Assembly (NCBI RefSeq): GCF_023073915.1
Contig: NZ_JADPKK010000019.1
Span: forward strand, 124,001-188,000
Direction: 5' to 3'
Length of the DNA stretch: 64,000 bases
From: Bradyrhizobium sp. 149
GTDB taxonomy: Bacteria; Pseudomonadota; Alphaproteobacteria; Rhizobiales; Xanthobacteraceae
The notes beneath the pieces were generated by a model that did not search any database, had not been told where the DNA came from, and worked only from the letters and a program-made list of their open reading frames with translations. The stretch's first letter is position 1. Each line of letters starts with the position of its first letter. Positions 56,086 through 63,393 of this stretch are shown piece by piece. The translations under genes were made by a program, and so were the position numbers.

Positions 56086-57193
56086 CACCGGCCGCCGGCG
56101 CATCGGTTACGTCAATCTTCCCGCGCAATTCGAGGAAGAGCGCGCTGAGATCATGCAGGCGGTCGAGGGCGTGTTCCGCCGCGGCGATTTCATCGGCGGC
56201 GCGGCCGTTGCGAAGCTCGAAGAGGAACTCACTACCTATCTCGGCTCGCCGCATGTGGTGACGCTGAATTCCGGCACCGATGCGCTGATCCTGTCCTTGA
56301 GGGCGCTCAACATCGGTCCCGGGGACGAGGTGATCACCCCGCCGAATTCGTTTGTGGCATCGACCGCCGCCATCATCGCCGTCGGCGCCACGCCGGTGTT
56401 TGCGGACGTGCTGCCGGACCAGAACATCGATCCCGCCGCGGTGGAGGCCGTCGTCACCACGCGGACCAGGGCGATCATGCCGGTGCACCTGACCGGACGC
56501 ATGGCCGACATGAACCCGCTCATGGCGATCGCGGCCAAGCACGCGCTCGCCGTGATCGAGGACAGCGCGCAGGCCGTCGGTTCGACCTATGACGGGCGGA
56601 TGAGCGGGACCATCGGAACGTTCGGCTGCTTCTCCGCCCACCCGCTGAAGAATCTCAATGCCGCGGGCGACGCCGGCTTCGTCGTCACCGCCGACGCCGA
56701 GCTTGCCGCGAGAATTCGCCGCCTGCGCAATCACGGCCTGATCAATCGCAGTGACGCCCAGGAGTGGGGCATCGTGTCACGCCTCGACACGGTCCAGGCC
56801 GAAGTGCTTCGCATTCGCCTGCGTCACCTGCCCTCTGTCATCGAACGCCGGCGTCGCAACGCCGCGCAATACCGCACTGAGCTCGCCGGCCTTCCCCTGT
56901 TCATCCCGAACTGCCGCAACATCGAGTTCAACACCTTCCACACCTTCGTCGTGCAGACGGACCGTCGCGACGATTTCCAGAAATATCTTGCCGACAAGGG
57001 TATCGAGACCGCGATCCACTATCCGGTCCCGATCCACCTCCAGGAGGCGGCGGCGCATCTGGGTCACGGCCGCGGCGCGTTCCCGGCGGCGGAACGACAG
57101 GCGGACCAGATCCTCACGCTTCCGATCAACCAGTTCCTGTCGGCCGCCGATATTAGCTATATCTGCGCGACCGCCCGGGAGTATTTTGCATGA
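56075..57193 (+). CDS. DegT/DnrJ/EryC1/StrS-family PLP aminotransferase, copy 2
   Basis: Second sugar aminotransferase, 372 residues. LNSGTDALILSLRALNIGPG, RAIMPVHLTGRMADMNPLMA and the PLP-lysine segment HPLKNLNAAGDAGFVVT are present, with IHYPVPIHLQEAAAHLG near the C-terminus. Two tandem aminotransferases imply either a diamino sugar or two amino sugars made by the cluster. The stop overlaps the start of the oxygenase gene (ATGA). Confidence 0.9.
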   Translation: MDADTGRRRIGYVNLPAQFEEERAEIMQAVEGVFRRGDFIGGAAVAKLEEELTTYLGSPHVVTLNSGTDALILSLRALNIGPGDEVITPPNSFVASTAAIIAVGATPVFADVLPDQNIDPAAVEAVVTTRTRAIMPVHLTGRMADMNPLMAIAAKHALAVIEDSAQAVGSTYDGRMSGTIGTFGCFSAHPLKNLNAAGDAGFVVTADAELAARIRRLRNHGLINRSDAQEWGIVSRLDTVQAEVLRIRLRHLPSVIERRRRNAAQYRTELAGLPLFIPNCRNIEFNTFHTFVVQTDRRDDFQKYLADKGIETAIHYPVPIHLQEAAAHLGHGRGAFPAAERQADQILTLPINQFLSAADISYICATAREYFA

Positions 57194-57996
57194 TGGATAC
57201 GGACTTCCTTCAGGCCGACGAGCAGGCGCTGGCGCAGCGCTTCATCGACGACGGCTTCGTCACCACGCCGGCCGACGACCGCGCCGGGCTCGATCGCATC
57301 CAGCGGCGCGCGGCCGAGCTCGCGGCGGACTATCTGAAGCTGCCGCACGGCAACGACCCCTATGCGATGCTCGACACCATCCACACGCGGGTGAGCGTGG
57401 ATGATCTCAACGGCCTGCGGCTGCACGTGTTCAACGGCCTCAACGCCGAGCCCTGGTTCCGGCCGACCTATTTCCGTCTGGCGCGCTCGACGATCGAGAC
57501 CATCGTCGGCAACGAGCTCTGCATGCAGCGCCGCGTCAATCTCAGCATCCAGATGCCCGGCGACGATTCCTCGCTGCTCGCCACCCATTCCGACGTCTGG
57601 TCGGGCGACTCGCCGTTCGAAGTCGTGGTGTGGGTGCCGCTGGTCGACGTCCACAGCACTAAGGCGATGTATCTGCTCCCGCCGTCGCTGAACGGCGACA
57701 TGCAGGACCGGATGGCAAGCCTGCGCAGCGCCGAGGAACTCTACAAGACCATCAAGCCGCACGCGACCTTCATCGAGATTCCCTACGGTCACGTGATGCT
57801 GTTCAATCAGACCCTGATGCACGGTAATCGCGTCAACGAGGAGCCCGGCACGCGCTGGAGCATGAACTGCCGCTTCAAGAGCATCATGTCGCCCTACGCG
57901 GACAAGCGCTTCGGCGAGTTCTTCGAGCCGATCCTGCTGCGCCCGGCAACGCGGGTCGGCATGCAATACAAGCTGCCGGGAGGCTTCCATGGCTGA
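57190..57996 (+). CDS. 2OG-Fe(II) oxygenase-like protein of a sporadic carbohydrate cluster
   Basis: Probable 2-oxoglutarate/Fe(II) dioxygenase, 268 residues. The facial triad is visible: H133 and D135 in ATHSDVWSG, and H211 in TLMHGN, with R222 in GTRWSMNCRFK as the likely 2-oxoglutarate ligand. I recognise the pattern as the oxygenase named from 'sporadic carbohydrate clusters', usually next to the LIC12192-type protein, which is encoded directly downstream here. It may hydroxylate or otherwise oxidise a nucleotide sugar. The reaction is not established. Confidence 0.75.
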   Translation: MMDTDFLQADEQALAQRFIDDGFVTTPADDRAGLDRIQRRAAELAADYLKLPHGNDPYAMLDTIHTRVSVDDLNGLRLHVFNGLNAEPWFRPTYFRLARSTIETIVGNELCMQRRVNLSIQMPGDDSSLLATHSDVWSGDSPFEVVVWVPLVDVHSTKAMYLLPPSLNGDMQDRMASLRSAEELYKTIKPHATFIEIPYGHVMLFNQTLMHGNRVNEEPGTRWSMNCRFKSIMSPYADKRFGEFFEPILLRPATRVGMQYKLPGGFHG

Positions 57997-58381
57997 GCGA
58001 GCCGGCCATCGCGGCTACATCGGCGCGCGGCCGCTGAACGGCAGTCGCACCCCGCAGCACGTCCAGAACATCGTGATCCGCGACTACGCGCGGCGGAAAA
58101 ACCTGCAATTTCTGCTCAGCGCCGTCGAGCACATCATGCCCGGCAGCTACATGGTGCTTGAGGACATCCTGGACGAGTTGCCCCGCTTGAAGGGGCTGAT
58201 CCTCTACAGCATCTTCATGTTGCCGCCCGTCGAGGCCCGGCGACGGGAGATCTACGACCGCGTGCTGAGCGAGGGCTGCGACCTGCACGCGGCCGTCGAG
58301 GAGATCACGCTGTCCTCGCGCAGCAACATCCAGACCGTCGAGGACATCCTGCTCGTCAACAAATTCGCCACCATCCTGTGA
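57989..58381 (+). CDS. LIC12192-type sporadic carbohydrate cluster protein
   Basis: Small conserved protein of 130 residues recognised by GYIGARPLNGSRTPQHVQNI, IVIRDYARRKNLQFLLSAVE and GLILYSIFMLPPVEARRREI, the pattern of the LIC12192 family named after a Leptospira carbohydrate-locus gene. It has no signal peptide or membrane helix. It overlaps the oxygenase gene by 8 bp; these two families are found together in scattered sugar loci. No biochemical function is known to me. Confidence 0.77.
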   Translation: MAERAGHRGYIGARPLNGSRTPQHVQNIVIRDYARRKNLQFLLSAVEHIMPGSYMVLEDILDELPRLKGLILYSIFMLPPVEARRREIYDRVLSEGCDLHAAVEEITLSSRSNIQTVEDILLVNKFATIL

Positions 58382-58406
58382 CGATGCCGCGAACCGGTTG
58401 GAGACA

Positions 58407-59072
58407 ATGACCGAGATCAACCTGCTCCAGCCGATGCACGCATCGACCAAGCGGAACTACGTTCAGCGGGTCGTCGAGCACGACAAGGCGGAATCCGCCA
58501 CCGTGGCCCGGCAATGGGGACATGACTACTGGGACGGCGACCGCCGCTATGGTTACGGCGGCTACCACTACGACGGACGGTGGCGCCCGCTCGCCCAGAC
58601 CCTGATCGACCGCTACGGCATCAAGCCCGGGATGAGCGTGCTCGATGTCGGCTGCGGCAAGGGCTATTTGCTCTACGAGTTCACCCAGCTCGTCCCCGGC
58701 CTCACGATCGCCGGCATCGACATCTCCGACTACGGCATCGCCAACGCGAAGGAGGAGGTGCGAGCGCAATTGAAGGTCGGCAGCGCCGTCGAGCTGCCCT
58801 ACCCCGACCACAGTTTCGATCTCGTGGTATCGCTCGGCGTGCTCCACAATCTTCCGCTCGAGGACGTCTTCCGCGCGGTGCCTGAGATCGAACGCGTCGG
58901 GCGCGGCGCATCGAAATATCTAATGGTCGAATCCTTTCGCAACGAGCGCGAGAAGGCGAACCTGCTCTACTGGCAGCTCACCTGCCTGAGTTTCCACGGT
59001 CCGGAAACGTGGGCCTGGATCTACGACAACTGCGGGTACCGGGGCGACCATGGGTTCATCTTCTTCGAATGA
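58407..59072 (+). CDS. Class I SAM-dependent methyltransferase
   Basis: Small-molecule methyltransferase, 221 residues. Motif I VLDVGCGKGYLLYEF is at about residues 74-88, the acidic SAM contact in IAGIDISDYG, and DLVVSLGVLHNLPLEDVFRA is post-I/II. The N-terminal region RQWGHDYWDGDRRYGYGGYH is rich in aromatics and conserved in methyltransferases of sugar clusters. GGAG lies close before ATG 58407. It overlaps the next gene by 23 bp. O- or N-methylation of the cluster's sugar is likely. Confidence 0.85.
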   Translation: MTEINLLQPMHASTKRNYVQRVVEHDKAESATVARQWGHDYWDGDRRYGYGGYHYDGRWRPLAQTLIDRYGIKPGMSVLDVGCGKGYLLYEFTQLVPGLTIAGIDISDYGIANAKEEVRAQLKVGSAVELPYPDHSFDLVVSLGVLHNLPLEDVFRAVPEIERVGRGASKYLMVESFRNEREKANLLYWQLTCLSFHGPETWAWIYDNCGYRGDHGFIFFE

Positions 59073-59667
59073 AGCAACGGGCCTGCGCCGGCCGACCTCG
59101 CTGCGTGCGCAGAATCCCGAGGTGTATTATTCGGACGACGCCATCGTCACGGCGGACGACGCCACGATCGCGGAACTGAAGCGCATCGCCGCGGGCAATC
59201 CGCGTCTGCGCAGCCGGCTGTGCACGCATCCCGATCCCTCGTCCGGCCTGCATGAGATGCTGATCGTGCATCATCGCGAGGCCTATGTGCGGCCTCACAA
59301 GCATTTTGGCAAACCTGAATCGTTTCACCTGATCGAGGGCACCGCGCAGGTCGTGATCTTCGAGGACGACGGCCGCATTCGCGACGTGCTCGGGATGGCG
59401 CCGTACGGCCGGGGCGCCCTTTGCTATTACCGCATGCCCGAGCAGGTGTTTCACTCGATCCTGATCACCTCGGAGTGGCTGGTGTTTCACGAAACCACCG
59501 CCGGCCCGTTCGATCCCTCCCGCACGGCATTTCCCGACTGGGCTCCCGACGGCAGCGATTCCGCCGAGGTCCAGGATTACGTCACAAAGGTTGGCGCGCT
59601 TGCCACGGAACATCTGGCGAGAACATCGACATCGACCTCTACCGCTGCTCGACTATCCCCGCCGTGA
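59050..59667 (+). CDS. WbuC-family cupin-fold metalloprotein
   Basis: Cupin protein, 205 residues, resembling WbuC from O-antigen loci. The metal-site motif VRPHKHFGKPESFHLIEGTA (about residues 77-96) gives two histidines and a glutamate, and HSILITSEWLVFHETTAGPF is the second cupin motif. WbuC proteins accompany O-antigen and capsule gene sets, but their activity is unclear. The only good start (59050) lies inside the preceding gene's 3' end, implying coupled translation. The C-terminal 15 residues are Ser/Thr-rich. Confidence 0.8.
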   Translation: MGSSSSNEATGLRRPTSLRAQNPEVYYSDDAIVTADDATIAELKRIAAGNPRLRSRLCTHPDPSSGLHEMLIVHHREAYVRPHKHFGKPESFHLIEGTAQVVIFEDDGRIRDVLGMAPYGRGALCYYRMPEQVFHSILITSEWLVFHETTAGPFDPSRTAFPDWAPDGSDSAEVQDYVTKVGALATEHLARTSTSTSTAARLSPP

Positions 59668-59690
59668 ATGATCGAGGACGAGACCAGCCG

Positions 59691-60677
59691 ATGAGGCCGC
59701 CTGCAAAAGCACTGGTTACTCTGGTCAAGTTCGTTGTCTCGATCGGGATTCTCGTATTGCTGTTGCGCGGCCAGGACTTGTCGTCCCTGAAAGCCGACCT
59801 TCTCGCCGTCAAATTGGACATGCTGGCGCTTGCGGTGCTGCTGCTGTTCGCCCAGACTTTCGTGCTCTGTCACCGCTGGATCCTGATCCTCCAAGCCATG
59901 CATGTGCCGCTTGATTGGCCGGCAGGGTGGCGCATTGTCATCGTCAGCACGTTTTTCAATCAGGTGCTGCCCGCCGGCGGCGATGCGGTCCGGATCTGGA
60001 TGTTGCGGCGTCGTGGCGAGCAATGGTCGCGGACCATCAGCAGCATCGTGGCCGATCACTTGGTCGCGCTGCTTGCCCTCGGTGCTATCATATTCGCAGG
60101 AATGCCGTTCCTGCTCCCGCGGATAAGCGATGGCTCGCTCCTCTTCGCCATCGTCACCATTCTCGCCGTTGCATGCCTTGGCGCAATCGCTCTGGCCACG
60201 CTGGATCATTGGCCGCCTGGCATGATCGGTATCCTGCCGGCCAGGATCGTGCAATTCGCGATGCTGGTCAGGGCTCCGTTGCTGGCGGCCGAAGGGCGCG
60301 GCACGCTGATCGCGTCCGCCGTCTTCATCCACTTGATCACGGTTGCAGCCTGTTATGTCCTCGCGATCGGCCTCGACGCACCAATCTCCGCGCTCGATGC
60401 ATTCGTTCTTGTCCCGCTCGTCATCCTGTCGTCCGCGGTTCCGGTCTCGATCGGAGGATGGGGAGTGCGAGAAGGCGCGATGGTTGCCGCGCTTGGCCTG
60501 GCGGGGATCGCATCCGACAAGGCGCTCGCGATATCGGTTTTCCTCGGCCTCGGCGGCCTGATCGTGGGACTGTTCGGCGGCCTGGTGTGGTTGCTCGCAC
60601 CGGAGCGCGCCCATTTCAGCGCAGGCCAGGCCCGGGCCGTCGCCGAACGGGCAGACGCTACACCGATCCAACCATGA
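59691..60677 (+). CDS. UPF0104 / lysylphosphatidylglycerol synthase-type membrane protein, second copy
   Basis: Integral membrane protein, 328 residues, paralogous to that at 46059-47030. Shared landmarks: FAQTFVLCHRWILILQAMHV, FNQVLPAGGDAVRIWMLRRR and IGGWGVREGAMVAALGLAG. About eight hydrophobic helices are visible. ATG 59691 is used; a GTG at 59664 overlapping the previous stop is an alternative. It is a suspected flippase or lipid-linked sugar carrier protein. It is followed by a 297-bp gap that separates it from the methyltransferase gene at 60975. Confidence 0.85.
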   Translation: MRPPAKALVTLVKFVVSIGILVLLLRGQDLSSLKADLLAVKLDMLALAVLLLFAQTFVLCHRWILILQAMHVPLDWPAGWRIVIVSTFFNQVLPAGGDAVRIWMLRRRGEQWSRTISSIVADHLVALLALGAIIFAGMPFLLPRISDGSLLFAIVTILAVACLGAIALATLDHWPPGMIGILPARIVQFAMLVRAPLLAAEGRGTLIASAVFIHLITVAACYVLAIGLDAPISALDAFVLVPLVILSSAVPVSIGGWGVREGAMVAALGLAGIASDKALAISVFLGLGGLIVGLFGGLVWLLAPERAHFSAGQARAVAERADATPIQP

Positions 60678-60974
60678 CAGGAATGGGCTTTGCCCGAACG
60701 AGTTTGCGCCCATCGGCAAATGCTGTGATCTGGCTTCCCATCTTCTCCGGTTCGAGGTCGGCCACTGAGACAGGCTGCATCTGTTGATGGCGACGTTCCT
60801 GCCCAGGGTGACCCGGATTGCTTCTGGCGCCAAGTTCGAAAACGACGAATTGACGCCCCGCCACGGCAACTTAAGAATTGTGGCACGACCTGTGGCGCGA
60901 TATAGGCTTCAACGGCGTCGCGTATCGCCTGGCGCACCGATGTTCCCCTGCTTTTCCCGCACAGAGCCAAACCC
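60678..60974 (+). other. Intergenic region within the carbohydrate cluster
   Basis: 297 bp without a supported gene. A 64-codon open frame at about 60784-60978 has no recognisable features and no good ribosome-binding site. This is the largest gap in the plus-strand operon and could hold an internal promoter for the downstream methyltransferase genes. No strong hairpin was noticed. Confidence 0.35.
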
Positions 60975-62192
60975 GTGACCGATCATTGCCGCCTCTGCCA
61001 TTCAACCAATTTGCGCCCGGTCGTCGACCTCGGACAGATGCCGATTGCGCATCGGCTTCGGCACAGCCGCGACGAACAGGAAGAACGGTATCCGTTCGAG
61101 GTGCTCGCCTGCGGCGAATGCGGCCTGCCCCAGATCGTCAAGCCGATCGATCCCGACATTCTGTACCGGCAGTTCAACTACAATTTCAGCAGCTGGAAGC
61201 CGGAGCCGCACCAGGTCGACGAGCTCGATACCATCGCGAAATTCTCGAGCCACCAGTCCGTGTTCGAGATCGGATGCAATGACGGCCTGTTCATGGACAG
61301 GCTCCGCGAACGGGGGGCGAAGGTTCTGGTCGGCGTCGAGCCCAACCCAGTGTCGGGCGAGATCGCCCGCGAGCGCGGCATCAAGGTCTATGCCGACATG
61401 ATCAGCCCGGCGCTGTGTCACGACGCGGTCGCCGAGGCCGGCAAGTTCGACCTCGTCGTCTCGCGTCAGGTGCTGGAGCACATCGTCGATTTCGAGAACT
61501 TTTTCGACTGCGTGAAGATCGCGCTGCGCGACGACGGGCTGCTGTTCATCGACGTGCCTGATTTCGCACCCGGCTCGACGGCGGGCGACCTCTCGGTCCT
61601 GTGGGAGGAGCACGTCAGCTACTTCACCGAACCGACGCTGCTCGCGCTGCTGGCGCGCCACGGCTTCGAGGCGATGTCGGTGAAGAAATACAATTTCAGC
61701 GGCGGCAGCCTCGCGATCGCGGCGCGCCGCGCCGCGCACGACGTGACGCCACCGCCCGCCCCTGCCGGCGTCGGCGAGAGGTTCGGCCAGCGCGCAAGGG
61801 AGTATGGCGCGCGGCTCCGCCCGGTCCTCGCCAAGGCCCGCGCCAATGGCGCCGAGATCGCCATCTATGGCGCCGGCTGCCGCGCATGCACCTTCACCAA
61901 TGCCCACGGACTCGCGGATCTCGTCGACCTCTCGGTCGACGATCAGAAGGAGCGCCAAGGGTTGTTCCTGCCTGGCACCGGCATTCCGATCCGCCCGCCG
62001 GAGGACCTCGCCCACAAGTCGGATTCGCTCGTCTGTCTTCTGGCCGTGAACCAGGAGAACGAAGACAAGGTCAGCGTCCGGCTGCGCGAAAACGTGAAGC
62101 GTCCGCTCCACATCGTTTCGATCTTCGCGCCCTCTGACATCTGGAGCGAACTCGATCGCCTCGAGGCGGCCGCAGGGTCGCGGCATGGCTGA
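60975..62192 (+). CDS. Class I methyltransferase with N-terminal zinc site, C-methyltransferase type
   Basis: SAM-dependent methyltransferase, 405 residues, same three-domain plan as the protein at 44654-45925. Zinc cysteines are in HCRLCHS and CGECGLPQIV. Motif I is VFEIGCNDGLFMDRL, VEPNPVSGEIARERG follows, and EEHVSYFTEPTL matches the catalytic His/Tyr region. The C-terminal domain has IAIYGAGCRACTFTNAHGLA. It probably methylates a keto-sugar nucleotide. GTG 60975 is the start (MTDHCRLCH). It overlaps the next gene by 8 bp. Confidence 0.83.
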   Translation: MTDHCRLCHSTNLRPVVDLGQMPIAHRLRHSRDEQEERYPFEVLACGECGLPQIVKPIDPDILYRQFNYNFSSWKPEPHQVDELDTIAKFSSHQSVFEIGCNDGLFMDRLRERGAKVLVGVEPNPVSGEIARERGIKVYADMISPALCHDAVAEAGKFDLVVSRQVLEHIVDFENFFDCVKIALRDDGLLFIDVPDFAPGSTAGDLSVLWEEHVSYFTEPTLLALLARHGFEAMSVKKYNFSGGSLAIAARRAAHDVTPPPAPAGVGERFGQRAREYGARLRPVLAKARANGAEIAIYGAGCRACTFTNAHGLADLVDLSVDDQKERQGLFLPGTGIPIRPPEDLAHKSDSLVCLLAVNQENEDKVSVRLRENVKRPLHIVSIFAPSDIWSELDRLEAAAGSRHG

Positions 62193-63390
62193 GGACAAGC
62201 TCTTCAACTACTACGAACGTCAGGACGTCCTGCCGACGTTCGGGAATTTCAAATCCGCCGCCGAACTCGAAGCCTATGCCGGCCTGCGGCGCGAGTTGTT
62301 TTCGGACAAGCTCGTGCTGCCGCCGCGATTGTTCCGCGACGCCGACGTGCTTGAATTCGGCCCTGATTCCGGCGAAAACGCGCTGGTGTTCGCGGGCTGG
62401 GGCGCGAACATGACGCTCGCCGAGCCGAACCGGCATGCGCACGCGAAGATCCAGGCTTACTTCGCGCATTTCAGCCAAGCCCAGCGTCTCCGCGAACTCG
62501 TATCGTCCGATCTCGAAGGATTTCGCAGCGATCGTCGTTTCGACATCATCGATGCCGAGGGATTCATTTACACGGTGCAGCCGACTGAAAATTGGCTGGG
62601 CATCTTTCACCGGCTGCTCAATCCGGACGGATATGCCGTCGTTTCCTATTACGAGCGCTACGGCGGTTTCTTCGAGCTCGCGCTCAAGGCGATTTATGCG
62701 GCCGGCAAGGTGCTGACGGGCCGTTCCGGGCTCGAAACGGCGAAGCTGCTGTTCGACGCGAAATGGAACAGCATTCCGCACACGCGCAGCTTCGAATCCT
62801 GGCTGATGGACGTGCTCGAAAATCCTTTCGTCCGGCACCGCTACTTCCTCGACGCGGGAGCCTTGTGCACGGCGGCGCATGAGCAGGGGTTCGACATCCA
62901 TTCGGCGTGGCCGGCTTATCGCGACAGCCTGGACGTCTACTGGCACAAGAAGGTCCTCTCCGACGACGAGAAGCTGCGGCGCGCGACGCGCCACCTCAGC
63001 CGCAGCCGTCTGAGCTTCCTCGGTGGACGGAAGCTCTATCTGGCGGGACGGACCGAAGCGGTCGAGGCGATCTCGGCTTCGATCGAGACCCTCGTTCTCG
63101 ATGTCGATGCGATGATCGACAATCCCTTCGGCGACAGCCTGCCCCGTGTGATCGCGAGCCTCGCGTCGCTTCGCGAGACGATACGGACGACAGAAATTCT
63201 CGCCGACAATGCTTCCGACATCGACGCCGTCATTGCGACCCTTGACAGTTTCCATCGTATCTTTGGCGCGATCGGGCGACGGGATGCGTCCACAGTCACC
63301 GCTCTCACCCAATCCGACCAGGCGTTCATCAACACCTGGGGACAGCCGGCGCATTTTCTCGTCATCCGGAAGCGCTTCGAGGGATTCTAG
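62185..63390 (+). CDS. Methyltransferase-like protein of unknown substrate
   Basis: Protein of 401 residues with a SAM-binding-like N-terminal half: VLEFGPDSGENALVFAGWGA (motif I, about residues 53-72), LAEPNRHAHAK as the acidic ribose contact, and FDIIDAEGFIYTV as post-motif. The C-terminal half (about 250-401) is helical without a recognised domain. The family is not known to me. Close coupling with the upstream methyltransferase and downstream oxidoreductase suggests a sugar-modifying role, but catalytic activity is not demonstrated by the sequence. Confidence 0.6.
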   Translation: MAEDKLFNYYERQDVLPTFGNFKSAAELEAYAGLRRELFSDKLVLPPRLFRDADVLEFGPDSGENALVFAGWGANMTLAEPNRHAHAKIQAYFAHFSQAQRLRELVSSDLEGFRSDRRFDIIDAEGFIYTVQPTENWLGIFHRLLNPDGYAVVSYYERYGGFFELALKAIYAAGKVLTGRSGLETAKLLFDAKWNSIPHTRSFESWLMDVLENPFVRHRYFLDAGALCTAAHEQGFDIHSAWPAYRDSLDVYWHKKVLSDDEKLRRATRHLSRSRLSFLGGRKLYLAGRTEAVEAISASIETLVLDVDAMIDNPFGDSLPRVIASLASLRETIRTTEILADNASDIDAVIATLDSFHRIFGAIGRRDASTVTALTQSDQAFINTWGQPAHFLVIRKRFEGF

Positions 63391-63393
63391 CAC

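Noticed and set aside
60784-60978. 64-codon plus-strand frame in the carbohydrate cluster gap
   Set aside because: No ribosome-binding site, no recognisable motif, and arginine-rich composition typical of chance frames.
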